DNA of 32,883 nucleotides from Pseudonocardia sp. (lineage in GTDB: Bacteria > Actinomycetota > Actinomycetes > Mycobacteriales > Pseudonocardiaceae): positions 1 to 32,883 of the forward strand of contig JAEUJO010000190.1 in assembly GCA_016794615.1 (NCBI GenBank). Direction: 5' to 3'. Below the pieces are notes generated by a model that was given only the letters and a program-made list of their open reading frames with translations, was not told the origin of the DNA and did not search any database. Shown here piece after piece: positions 7,809-16,009 of this stretch. The first letter of the stretch is position 1. The number at the start of each line of letters is the position of its first letter. The translations under genes were made by a program, and so were the position numbers.

Positions 7809-9668
7809 TCACGCCCGCTCCGGCAACGCCCACTCCTCGACGGCGACGTACTGCGACAGGTTCCCCATCCGGCGCTGAACCCCGGTGATCTCGCGGACCG
7901 CCTGCGCGACCACGCTGCGGTCGAGGGGAGACAGCCGCTTCAGCGTGACGACGTCGGTCGGCTGCTCCCCGGCCCGGTACTGCCGGATCTGGTAGTGCAG
8001 GCGCAGTCGCTGCAGCACGTCGAACACCTCGATCAAGGTGTCGGCCGCGTCGGCGTGCAGCATCGCGGATCCGGACGCGGCCCGAAGCCGCTCGGTGGTC
8101 GGCAGCACCGCCGATCCCACGCTCAGCGCGGCCCAGCGGGCGATGTTCACGATCGGCAGCAGCCCGTGCCGCTTGATGTCGAAGGTGTCCGAACGACGGC
8201 CGGGGAGCCACGCCGCGCGGAGCTTGGCGCGGTACGCGAGCGACTCCTGCAGCAGCAGCCGCATCGTTCCCGGATGTTCCCGCAGGTCGCTGAAGACGCG
8301 ACTCACCGCGGGCAGGCCCGGGTCACCGTGGATGGGGCGACCGTCGACCAGCAGGGAGGCCATGATCGCGCCCTTCTGCTCGACCGGGTCGGCAAGCCAC
8401 TGCCTGCCGGCGGCCCGCCACTCGGCGTTGGTCCGCGAGAACAGGGCTGACTGCGCCGTCGTACCGTGGCCGTCCGCGCTGAGGCCCGCGGTGGCCAGCA
8501 CACCGGACACCTCTGCGAACGCGGAGCGGTAGGCCGCCACGGCGTTCAGGTCGACCGTGTCGTCGAAGGCGACCGCCGAGTCGACGTCCGAGCTCAGCAC
8601 CGCTTCGCGCCGGCCGTTGCTCCCCAGCGACAGCCACGTGAAGGCGTCCACGGACAGCTCCGGGTGCCGGGCGAACACCAGCCCGATGGCCCGGCGCATG
8701 ATCGTGTCGAGGAAGCCGGAGTACACCGAGATCACCCGGTCGGCGGCGAGGCCGCGCGAGAGCAGGTCGTCGAGCACCGGCGGGACCCGCCCGGCGACCG
8801 TGGCCAGCTCGTCGATGCTCGTCGCCCGGCGCAGCTGCTCGTGCAGGGAAACCCCGACGGTGATCGGCGAGATGGCGAAGTCGCGGGGGCAGACCACCCC
8901 GCGGAGCTCACCTGCCCGGTCGGTGACGAGGAGGAACTCCGCATCCCGCTCCAGCAGCAGCATCAGCGCCTCGGCGGCGGTGTCGCCCAGGCTCACCACG
9001 GGCGCCGTGGTGTCCATGATCTCGCGCGCCGGCGTGGTGAGCGGCCTGCCGTCGACCAGGACCCGGGCCCTCAGCACCGCGTCCGTGACCAGCCCGAACC
9101 GCCCGGCGCCGAGCCGGACCACGGCCGGTGCGCGCCGGTCGGTCATCAGCCTCGCGACCTCGCCGGCCGCGGTGCCCGGGTCGACCAACAACGGCTCGCG
9201 CTCGATCAGCTCGTCGACGCTGCTGTAGCTCGGGACCTCGGTGGCCCGGCGATTCGGAACCACGGTCTCGACCAGGGCCCGGGCCCCGCTGCGGGTCGCG
9301 AAGGCCGGCTCCGCGAGCGACGCGGGGATGCGGGCGACGGTGGCCGCCCCGATCGCGACCGCACGCGGCCCGATCGACCGCTCCGTCAGCATCACCCGGA
9401 AGCCGAACACACCACCGGGCCCGAGGATGTCCGCGGGATCGGGCGGCCCCTGGCGGCCGACGTTCCACAGGAGGTTCACCTGTCCCGCGACGACCACCAA
9501 CACCTCGTCCGTCGGCTCGTGGAGGGCGTCGTGGACGAGGGCGCCGTCGTCGAACCGCTCGACCCGCGCCGCCCGGGCGATCTCGTCGAGCGCCTCCGGG
9601 CCGAGCGAGTCGAAGGGCGGGTGCTCGGCGAGGAGCTCCGCGAGGTCGGCCGGCTCCACGGCGGTCAT
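7809..9668 (-). CDS. CNB-CBS-DUF294 nucleotidyltransferase-like protein
   Basis: The 619-residue cytosolic protein has a cyclic-nucleotide-binding-like domain (residues about 15-125, with ILGPGGVFGFRVML). A CBS pair follows (about 145-275, with REIMDTTAPVVSLGDTAAEALMLLLERDAEFLLV). Then comes a DUF294 nucleotidyltransferase-like domain around residues 345-370 (GSNGRREAVLSSDVDSAVAF) and a DUF294 C-terminal helical domain. The GSxGRxE...DxD pattern matches the GlnD-type nucleotidyltransferase core, so it may transfer nucleotides or act as a ligand-controlled regulator. It is the last gene of the cox-type operon, 36 bases after the P1 peptidase. Domain calls are firm; target and ligand are unknown. 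Confidence 0.85.
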   Translation of the reverse strand: MTAVEPADLAELLAEHPPFDSLGPEALDEIARAARVERFDDGALVHDALHEPTDEVLVVVAGQVNLLWNVGRQGPPDPADILGPGGVFGFRVMLTERSIGPRAVAIGAATVARIPASLAEPAFATRSGARALVETVVPNRRATEVPSYSSVDELIEREPLLVDPGTAAGEVARLMTDRRAPAVVRLGAGRFGLVTDAVLRARVLVDGRPLTTPAREIMDTTAPVVSLGDTAAEALMLLLERDAEFLLVTDRAGELRGVVCPRDFAISPITVGVSLHEQLRRATSIDELATVAGRVPPVLDDLLSRGLAADRVISVYSGFLDTIMRRAIGLVFARHPELSVDAFTWLSLGSNGRREAVLSSDVDSAVAFDDTVDLNAVAAYRSAFAEVSGVLATAGLSADGHGTTAQSALFSRTNAEWRAAGRQWLADPVEQKGAIMASLLVDGRPIHGDPGLPAVSRVFSDLREHPGTMRLLLQESLAYRAKLRAAWLPGRRSDTFDIKRHGLLPIVNIARWAALSVGSAVLPTTERLRAASGSAMLHADAADTLIEVFDVLQRLRLHYQIRQYRAGEQPTDVVTLKRLSPLDRSVVAQAVREITGVQRRMGNLSQYVAVEEWALPERA

Positions 9669-9704
9669 GCTGCCACAGCACCCGCCGATCGGGGCGCGTC
9701 GCGG

Positions 9705-10724
9705 TCAGCCGGAGGTCGCCGCGACCTCGCGGTACGACCGGAAGGTGCCCGCGGGCGTCGTCGCCGTCTCCGCCGCCAGCACCGCGTGCACCACGGCCCT
9801 GCCGACGACGTCGGCGGCGCCGGCGTGCAGCGCCATCAATGCGGCCAGGTCGGGTGTCGGAAGCGCGCAGGTCGCGAGCCCGAACACCAGGTCACCGTCC
9901 ACCGCGGTGTGCACCGGCGTGAGCGTGCGGGCCAGCCCGTCGTGGCCCATCGCCGCCAGGCGCCCGCACCCGGCCTTGTCCAGCGTCGCATCGGTGGCGA
10001 CCACCGCGAGGGTCGTCGCGGTGCCGAGCCGCGGACGGACGGACCCGGCGGCGGCCCGCAGCGCCGCCTGCGCCGCCGCGCCGACGCGGGGCTGCACGAA
10101 CTCGTCGGGGAACCCGAGCCGCAGGCCGTGCAGGCCGCCGGTGGCGAGGTCGACGGCCGAGCCGGCCGCGTTCACCGCTGCCAGGGCGGCCACGGTCGTC
10201 CCGTCGTCGAGGACCGCGCTCGCCGTTCCGATCCCGCCCTTGAGCCCACCGACCAGGGCGCCCGTGCCGGCGCCGACGACGCCCTGCGTGATCGGCCCGT
10301 CCGCCGCGGCGTCGACGGCGGCCGCCCCGGTCGCGGCGGTCGGGCGCAGCGCGGGGTCGCTCGCGGGGCCGCCGCGGCCCAGGTCGAACAGCACCGCCGC
10401 GGGCACGATCGGCACGACGGCGCCGGGGACCGCGAAGCCGACGCCCGCGGTCGCCAGCCGGGCCATCACCCCGTCGGCGGCGGCGAGGCCGAAGGCGCTG
10501 CCCCCGCTCAGGACGACGGCATGCACGCGCTGGACGGTGTTGCGGGGATCGAGCAGGTCGGTCTCCCGGGTGCCCGGAGCGGCGCCCCGGACGTCAACGC
10601 CCGCGACCGCACCCTCGGGCGGGGCGAGGACGACGGTGGTGCCCGACAGCGCGCCGGGCACGCGCGCATGCCCGACCCTCAGGCCTGCGACGTCGGTCAG
10701 GGCGTTGTTCGGTCCGGGGTGCAT
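9705..10724 (-). CDS. P1-family (DmpA/NylC-type) self-cleaving N-terminal nucleophile hydrolase
   Basis: This 339-residue protein belongs to the P1 peptidase family (DmpA aminopeptidases, BapA and the nylon oligomer hydrolase NylC). These cut themselves to expose an N-terminal Ser/Thr nucleophile. The start NALTDVAGLRVGHA, the segment AVVLSGGSAFGLAAADGVM and the later GGIGTASAVL are characteristic. The probable cleavage point is the Gly-Thr bond in GGIGTAS, near residue 163, by analogy. Substrate is unknown; known members cut N-terminal residues or cyclic amides. It starts 46 bases after coxG on the same strand and is likely co-transcribed with the Mo hydroxylase genes, which suggests a role with the same substrate, for example amide removal. 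That link is inference. Confidence 0.88.
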   Translation of the reverse strand: MHPGPNNALTDVAGLRVGHARVPGALSGTTVVLAPPEGAVAGVDVRGAAPGTRETDLLDPRNTVQRVHAVVLSGGSAFGLAAADGVMARLATAGVGFAVPGAVVPIVPAAVLFDLGRGGPASDPALRPTAATGAAAVDAAADGPITQGVVGAGTGALVGGLKGGIGTASAVLDDGTTVAALAAVNAAGSAVDLATGGLHGLRLGFPDEFVQPRVGAAAQAALRAAAGSVRPRLGTATTLAVVATDATLDKAGCGRLAAMGHDGLARTLTPVHTAVDGDLVFGLATCALPTPDLAALMALHAGAADVVGRAVVHAVLAAETATTPAGTFRSYREVAATSG

Positions 10725-10770
10725 ACCGCCATCGTGGGGCCTGCCACGTGCCGCCGCACTCCCGACGCGG

Positions 10771-11688
10771 TCAGCCCTTGCGCAGCCGCCGGATCACCAG
10801 CACCGCCAGCAGCAGGAGCAGGCCACCGCCGACCACCGGGACGAGCCGCCGGAGCACGGGTGCGCCCGCGTGGTCGAGCAGGTCGATCGCGTCGACCTCG
10901 CTGCGCACATGGGCACGGAGCCCCGTGCCACCCGCGGTCGCCGTGGTGCGGGCGGTGGCGGCCGGCGTCGTCGCGGCCGGGTCGGGCGCCTGTTCCGCCG
11001 AGGTCCCTGCCCCCGGAGCGACCGGCGTTCCGGTCGCGGCAGCAGGGGCGACGTCCGTGGCGGGCGCCTCGGCCTCGGACGTGCCCGGGACCGCCGTGCC
11101 GTTCGCCGACACCCGTTCCAGGACCGGGTCCGAGATCGCCTCCGAGCCGGCCGCCGCGCGCCGGGCGGGCGCGGTCGGGATGTCGGAGACCGCCTCGGAC
11201 GCCGCAGCCGCCGACACCGCGACCGGCGCCGCCGCCTCCTCGGCCGGCCCCAGCTTGCGCGCCACGCACGCCGCGAACTGCCCGATGATCTTGTTGGCGA
11301 CGTCCGCGATCACCCCGCGGCCGAACTGCGCGGGCTTCCCGGTGATCGTCATGTCGGTGATCATCGAGACGGCCGTGCGGTCGGCCGCCTCCGCGACCAT
11401 GGACGCCGTCACCGTGGCGTTCGCCGTGCCGTTGCCGCGCGAGTCACGCCCGTTGGCCTCGATCACGACCTCGTGGGCCGCGTCGTCGCGCGAGACGTAC
11501 GTGCCCTTGCCCTTGTAGGTCATCGCGATCGGCCCGAGCTTGACCTTCACCGTCCCGGCGAACGAGTCGCCCTCGTACGAGGTCAGGGTGGCGCCGGGGA
11601 AGCAGGGGGCGACGGTCTCGGGGTTGTTCAGAGCCGCCCATGCCGTGTCGATCGGCACCTGGATCGTGAAGTCGTTCTCGAGCTTCAT
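10771..11688 (-). CDS. coxG: CoxG-like SRPBCC protein with C-terminal membrane anchor
   Basis: The 305-residue protein opens with a CoxG/SRPBCC domain (MKLENDFTIQVPIDTAWAALNN, GPIAMTYKGKGTY, TGKPAQFGRGVIADVANKIIGQFA). A long Ala/Pro/Thr-rich linker follows, then one membrane helix near the C-terminus (RLVPVVGGGLLLLLAVLVIRRL). In Oligotropha-type systems CoxG helps attach the CO dehydrogenase to the membrane; here the linker and helix suit the same job of recruiting the soluble Mo enzyme. A GGAGGA site precedes the ATG at 11688. It sits 90 bases downstream of coxM in the same direction. Confidence 0.88.
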   Translation of the reverse strand: MKLENDFTIQVPIDTAWAALNNPETVAPCFPGATLTSYEGDSFAGTVKVKLGPIAMTYKGKGTYVSRDDAAHEVVIEANGRDSRGNGTANATVTASMVAEAADRTAVSMITDMTITGKPAQFGRGVIADVANKIIGQFAACVARKLGPAEEAAAPVAVSAAAASEAVSDIPTAPARRAAAGSEAISDPVLERVSANGTAVPGTSEAEAPATDVAPAAATGTPVAPGAGTSAEQAPDPAATTPAATARTTATAGGTGLRAHVRSEVDAIDLLDHAGAPVLRRLVPVVGGGLLLLLAVLVIRRLRKG

Positions 11689-11778
11689 GCTTCCTCCCGA
11701 AAGCCTGTCCGCACGTCGTCGCCGAATCGCGAACGCCCGCCCGTACTCGGAGTCCCGGGGCGGGCGTCGGGGCGAACC

Positions 11779-12693
11779 TCAGCCCACCGCGGCGAGCACC
11801 GCACGGCCGGTGAGTACCCGCGCAAGGTGCTCGCGGTAGTCGGAGGCGGCGTCGGCGTCGCTCGGTGCCGCCGTTCCCTCGGTGACGCGCTCGGCCGCCG
11901 CGCGCACCGCCTCGGCCGTCACCGGCCGGCCCACCAGGGCCTCCTCGACGCCGCGGGCCCGCAGCGGCGTGGCACCCATGTTCGACAGCCCGACCCGGGC
12001 CTCGGCGATCGTGCCGCCCTCGGTCCGGACGGCCGCGGCGATGGCGACCATCGACCACGACTGCGCGGTGCGGTTGAACTTCTCGTAGTGGCTGCCCCAG
12101 CCGGTGTGGCGAGAGGACATGTCGGAACTCCCAGGGCGGGCAGGCACGCGGGCCGGGTTCCGAGATGCCCTCTTCGGGAACCGCACCTCGGTGAGGATCT
12201 CGTCCTCCCCGAGCGCGGTCGTGAAGTAGTCGACGAAGAAGTCGTCCGCCGACACGGTGCGCTGCCCGCCCGGCCCGGTGATCACGAACTCCGCCTCGAG
12301 AGCCAGGGCGACGCCGCCCAGGTCACCGGCCGGGTCGGCGTGCGCGAGCGCGCCGCCGAGGGTCCCGCGGTGCCGGACCTGGTTGTCCGCCACCGTCGCC
12401 GTGGCCTGGGCCAGCAACGCGACGTGCTCGTTCACGAGGTCGTCACGCATCACCTCGTGGTGCGGCGCCATCGCCCCGATCGCGACCCGGTCGCCGTCGT
12501 CGCGGATGCGCCGCAGCTCCGGGATCCCGCCGAGGTCGATCAGCGTGGACGGCGCCGCCAGCCGCAGCCGCAGCACCGGGATGAGGCTCTGCCCGCCGGC
12601 GAGGATCTTCGCGTCCTCACCGGCCTCGCTCAACGCCCGCACGGCCTCGTCGACCGAGCCGGGCCTGACGTAGTCGAACGGCGCCGGGATCAC
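11779..12693 (-). CDS. coxM: FAD-binding medium subunit of a xanthine oxidase-family Mo hydroxylase (CoxM-like)
   Basis: This is the FAD subunit that passes electrons from the Mo/Fe-S subunits to the acceptor. The 304-residue product starts [18 protein letters not shown] and has both FAD contacts, AGGQSLIPVLRLR and TVADNQVRHRGTLGGALAHADPAGDL. The GTG start at 12693 overlaps the coxL stop as GTGA. Between RFPKR and GWGSHYEKFNR there is a stretch of roughly 20 residues (rich in Arg, Pro and Ser, about residues 172-192) longer than I expect for the family. The C-terminal domain (MVAIAAAV, GLSNMGATPLRA) is normal. It is third in the coxS-coxL-coxM-coxG order. Confidence 0.92.
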   Translation of the reverse strand: MIPAPFDYVRPGSVDEAVRALSEAGEDAKILAGGQSLIPVLRLRLAAPSTLIDLGGIPELRRIRDDGDRVAIGAMAPHHEVMRDDLVNEHVALLAQATATVADNQVRHRGTLGGALAHADPAGDLGGVALALEAEFVITGPGGQRTVSADDFFVDYFTTALGEDEILTEVRFPKRASRNPARVPARPGSSDMSSRHTGWGSHYEKFNRTAQSWSMVAIAAAVRTEGGTIAEARVGLSNMGATPLRARGVEEALVGRPVTAEAVRAAAERVTEGTAAPSDADAASDYREHLARVLTGRAVLAAVG

Positions 12694-15173
12694 TGGACCT
12701 CTTCTTCCTGCGGGTTGTTCGGGTCGATCGAGCCGAGGCCGGCGCCCGGTGAGTGGGTGTCGACCGGCGGCTCCTGGGTGGCGCGCCCCTGCGCCGCCTG
12801 GATCGCCCGCCACACGCGCTGCGGCGTGCACGGCATCTCGACGTCGGTCACCCCGAGGTGGCGGATCGCGTCGAGCACGCCGTTGACGATCGCCGGGGTC
12901 GAGGCGATCGTGCCCGCCTCGCCGACGCCCTTCACTCCCAATGGGTTCGTCGTCGACGGGGTCTCGGTCCGGTCCGTCGTGAAGCTCGGCAGGTCCGCGG
13001 CCGAGGGCAGGGTGTAGTCGACGAACGTGCCGTTGACCAGGGTGCCCTGCTCGTCGTGGTTGGCCTCCTCGAACAGCGCCTGCGCGATGCCCTGCGCGAG
13101 GCCGCCGTGCACCTGCCCCTCGACGAGCAGCGGGTTGAGCGCGTTCCCGACGTCGTCGACGCACACGTAGGCGCGGATGCTCACCCGCCCGGTCTCCGTG
13201 TCGACCTCCATCGCGGCGAGGTGCGTGCCGTGCGGGAAGGAGAAGTTGCCCGGGTCGAACGTGGCGTCCGCGTCGATGGAGGGCTCGACGCCCTCGGGCA
13301 GGTCGTGCGCCGCCCAGGTGGCGGTCGCGACCTCCTGGATCGTCACGCCCTTGCCCGTCCCTCTCACCCCGAACCGCCCGCCCGAGAACTCCAGGTCGTC
13401 CTCGGCGGCCTCGAGCAGGTGCGCGGCGATGGTCCGGGCCTTCGCGACCACCTTCTCCGAGGCCTTGACCACGGCGATCCCGCCGACGGCCAGCGATCGC
13501 GAGCCATAGGTGTCCATGCCCTTCGGCGAGATCTGGGTGTCGCCGTGCAACACCTCGATGTCCTCGAACGGCACGCCGAGCCGGTCCGCGACGATCTGGC
13601 TCCAGGCCGTCTCGTGGCCCTGCCCGTGCGCGGAGGAGCCCGTCACGACCTCGACCTTGCCGAACGGCAGCACGCGGATCGACGCGGTCTCCCAGCCACC
13701 GGCGCCGTACGACAGCGACCCGAGCACCCGCGAGGGCGCGAGCCCGCACATCTCGGTGAAGGTGGAGATGCCGATGCCGAGCTGGACCGGGTCCGCACGG
13801 TCGCGCCGCTCCTGCTGCTCGCTGCGCAGCGCGTCGTAGCCGAGCAGATCCTTGGCCTTGGCCGTCGCGGCCTCGTAGTCGCCCGAGTCGTACTCCAGCC
13901 CGCACACGGTGGTGAACGGGAACTCCTCGTGCTTGATCCAGTTCTGCTCGCGCAGCTCGAGCGGCTCGCGGCCCAGCTCGACCGCCAGCTCGTCCATGAT
14001 CCGCTCGATGGCGAACGTGGCCTCCGGCCGGCCGGCGCCACGGTAGGCGTCGGTGGGGGTCTTGGAGGTGAACACGTTCGTGCAGGCGAACCGGTACGCC
14101 GGGAACTTGTAGATCGAGTTGAACATGAACGCGCCGAGGATCGGGATGCCCGACGTCACCAGGCGCAGGTAGGCACCCATGTCGGCGAGCAGGTCGACGT
14201 CCAGCGCGAGGACGGTGCCGTCGCGGCGGGCCGCGATCGTGATGTCCTGGATCTGGTCGCGGCCGTGGTGGGCCGACACCAGCGACTCCGAGCGTGTCTC
14301 GGTCCACTTCACCGGCTTGCCCAGCTTGACCGACGCTGCCAGCACGAGGATCTCCTCGGGCGTGACCTGCAGCTTGCCGCCGAAGCCACCGCCGACGTCC
14401 GGCGCGATCACCCGCAGCTTGTGCTCGGGCAGGCCGGTCACGGCCGCGGCGAGGGTCTTGAGGATGTGCGGGATCTGCGTCGCCGACCACATCGTCAACT
14501 GCTCACCGGACGGGTCGACGACCACCGAGCGCGGCTCCATGAACGCCGGGATCAGCCGCTGCTGGCGGAACCGCCGCCGGACGACGATCGCGTCCGGGTC
14601 GTTCTCGGCCGCGGCGATCGCCGCTTTCGCGCTGCCACCGGTGCCCGCCTCGCCCGAGTCGAACACCCAGTGCGCGCTGGCGTTCGTGCCCAGGCCCGGG
14701 TGCAGCAGGGTGGCCCCGTCGGCGAGCGCCTCCTCCATGTTCAGCACGGGCGGCAGGTCGTCGTAGTCGACCACGACGAGCTCCGTCGCGTCCCGGGCGG
14801 TGGCGGCGTCCCGGGCGATCACCACGGCGACGCCGTCACCGGCGAAGTGCACGGTGTCGACGGCCAGCGGCGGGGCGGCCGGTGCCTTCTGGTCCGGGGT
14901 GATCGGCCAGGCGTTGGGCAGGCTCGCCTCCGCCAGCCCCAGGTCGGCCGCGGTGTAGACCGCGACGACCCCGGGGAGCGCGCGGGCCTCGTCCGCGTCG
15001 ACGCCGGTGATCCGGGCATGCGCGACGGGCGAGCGCACCAGCGCCAGGTGCAGCATGCCGGGCAGCGTGATGTTGTCGGTCCAGCGGGTGCGCCCGGTGA
15101 TGAGGCGGGCGTCCTCCTTGCGCGTCCGGGACTTCCCGAACTCGCGGGTGGTGGGTTCGGCGGTGGTCGTCAC
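12690..15173 (-). CDS. coxL: Form II CoxL-like molybdopterin-binding large subunit (xanthine oxidase family)
   Basis: This is the catalytic Mo subunit, 827 residues. It binds the molybdopterin cytosine dinucleotide form of the cofactor by family knowledge. The active-site loop reads AYRGAGR (residues 376-382), the form II signature; true form I CO dehydrogenases have AYRCSFR with a Cys that binds copper. CO oxidation is therefore unlikely to be its main role, and an aldehyde, purine or other heteroaromatic substrate is more likely. Other landmarks are [16 protein letters not shown] and the catalytic Glu (E752 in VGEAG). It starts with GTG at 15173 overlapping coxS, and its stop overlaps coxM. 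The mod and moa genes in the same window would feed this enzyme. Confidence 0.93.
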   Translation of the reverse strand: MTTTAEPTTREFGKSRTRKEDARLITGRTRWTDNITLPGMLHLALVRSPVAHARITGVDADEARALPGVVAVYTAADLGLAEASLPNAWPITPDQKAPAAPPLAVDTVHFAGDGVAVVIARDAATARDATELVVVDYDDLPPVLNMEEALADGATLLHPGLGTNASAHWVFDSGEAGTGGSAKAAIAAAENDPDAIVVRRRFRQQRLIPAFMEPRSVVVDPSGEQLTMWSATQIPHILKTLAAAVTGLPEHKLRVIAPDVGGGFGGKLQVTPEEILVLAASVKLGKPVKWTETRSESLVSAHHGRDQIQDITIAARRDGTVLALDVDLLADMGAYLRLVTSGIPILGAFMFNSIYKFPAYRFACTNVFTSKTPTDAYRGAGRPEATFAIERIMDELAVELGREPLELREQNWIKHEEFPFTTVCGLEYDSGDYEAATAKAKDLLGYDALRSEQQERRDRADPVQLGIGISTFTEMCGLAPSRVLGSLSYGAGGWETASIRVLPFGKVEVVTGSSAHGQGHETAWSQIVADRLGVPFEDIEVLHGDTQISPKGMDTYGSRSLAVGGIAVVKASEKVVAKARTIAAHLLEAAEDDLEFSGGRFGVRGTGKGVTIQEVATATWAAHDLPEGVEPSIDADATFDPGNFSFPHGTHLAAMEVDTETGRVSIRAYVCVDDVGNALNPLLVEGQVHGGLAQGIAQALFEEANHDEQGTLVNGTFVDYTLPSAADLPSFTTDRTETPSTTNPLGVKGVGEAGTIASTPAIVNGVLDAIRHLGVTDVEMPCTPQRVWRAIQAAQGRATQEPPVDTHSPGAGLGSIDPNNPQEEEVQ

Positions 15174-15682
15174 GGCGTCACCCCGGCGGCGGTTGCGGGC
15201 GTCTCAGCAGGGACGCCCGGCTTCATCGCCTGCGCGGCGCTCTGCACGGCCCGCACGATGTTCTGGTAGCCGGTGCACCGGCAGAGGTTGCCCTCGATGC
15301 CCTCGCGGACCTCGCGCTCGTCGGGGTCGGGGTTGTCCCCGAGCAGGTCGACCGCCTGCATGATCATTCCCGGTGTGCAGAACCCGCACTGCAGGGCGTG
15401 GCACTCGGTGAACGCCTTCTGGACGGGGTGCAGCTGCCCGTCGCGGGCGAGACCCTCGATCGTCGTGACCTCACCGCCGTCGACCTGGACGGCGAGCACC
15501 GCGCAGGACTTCACGCTCCGCCCGTTCAGCGCGACGGTGCAGGCCCCGCAGTTGCTGGTGTCGCAGCCGACGACGGTGCCGGTCTTCCCGAGCCGCTCCC
15601 GCAGGTAATAGACCAGAAGCATGCGGGGTTCGACCTCGTCGACGTACTGCACGCCGTCGACGGTGACCCTGACCTGTGCCAT
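15170..15682 (-). CDS. coxS: 2Fe-2S small subunit of the Mo hydroxylase (CoxS-like)
   Basis: This 170-residue electron-transfer subunit carries two [2Fe-2S] clusters. The plant-type ferredoxin motif has Cys40, Cys45, Cys48 and Cys60 (CDTSNCGAC...C), and the C-terminal helical domain has QCGFCTPGM and [10 protein letters not shown]. Length is close to the usual 150-170 residues. The ATG at 15682 is preceded by a GAGGAGG ribosome site, and the longer upstream frame has no homology. It is the first gene of the operon. An 11-base inverted repeat lies 25 bases upstream of the start and may control the operon. Confidence 0.94.
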   Translation of the reverse strand: MAQVRVTVDGVQYVDEVEPRMLLVYYLRERLGKTGTVVGCDTSNCGACTVALNGRSVKSCAVLAVQVDGGEVTTIEGLARDGQLHPVQKAFTECHALQCGFCTPGMIMQAVDLLGDNPDPDEREVREGIEGNLCRCTGYQNIVRAVQSAAQAMKPGVPAETPATAAGVTP

Positions 15683-16009
15683 GAGCCCTTCCTCCTCGCC
15701 GAGACCGGATGTTCGGGGGACGCCTCGACCCCGAACGTCGGTGGGTCGGCGCGCCCGACCGCGCGCCGCGCCATGTGGCGGTGAGCACAGTTCTACGCCG
15801 ATCTTCGGGCGGGGCAAGAAGAGCGGCGCCGGCCCGGTACACGATGAGACACCGCCTGCGCACAGGGAGTGAGAAGACGTCGCAAGTGCGGGTCGTGAGG
15901 GGAAAGAGGCCCGCCTCCACGGAGATCCTGGTCAACTCAGTTCACCCGATCGGTGCAAGGCTCCCGGAGGTTCGGATCGCTCAGGAGCCGCGCCCGGGCT
16001 GCCACAGGG
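15683..16009 (-). promoter_or_regulatory. Upstream control region of the cox-type operon
   Basis: This gene-free gap of 327 bases lies between mftF (its 3' end at 16010) and coxS. It holds a GAGGAGG ribosome site, an inverted repeat at 15708-15739 and a candidate promoter on the minus strand: TTGCCC (15817-15812) and TAGAAC (15795-15790), 16 bases apart. The rest shows nothing I recognise. Confidence 0.45.
15708..15739. promoter_or_regulatory. Inverted repeat, candidate operator of the cox-type operon
   Basis: GATGTTCGGGG (15708-15718) pairs with CCCCGAACGTC (15729-15739), 10 of 11 matching, with a 10-base spacer. The arm centres are about two helical turns apart, as for a dimeric regulator. 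It lies 25 bases upstream of the coxS ATG and downstream of the candidate promoter, so it could also act as an RNA hairpin in the leader. Confidence 0.55.

Noticed and set aside
9241..13017. Long plus-strand open frame of 1258 codons (and similar ones at 8466-11288 and 12753-15269)
   Set aside because: They run antisense to clear genes (DUF294, P1 peptidase, coxG, coxM, coxL), have low-complexity Arg/Ala/Pro/Ser composition and no recognisable domain; GC-rich DNA yields such frames.
12690..15173. True aerobic CO dehydrogenase
   Set aside because: The active-site loop is AYRGAGR rather than AYRCSFR; no Cys is available for the Cu-Mo site, so only a form II enzyme is supported.
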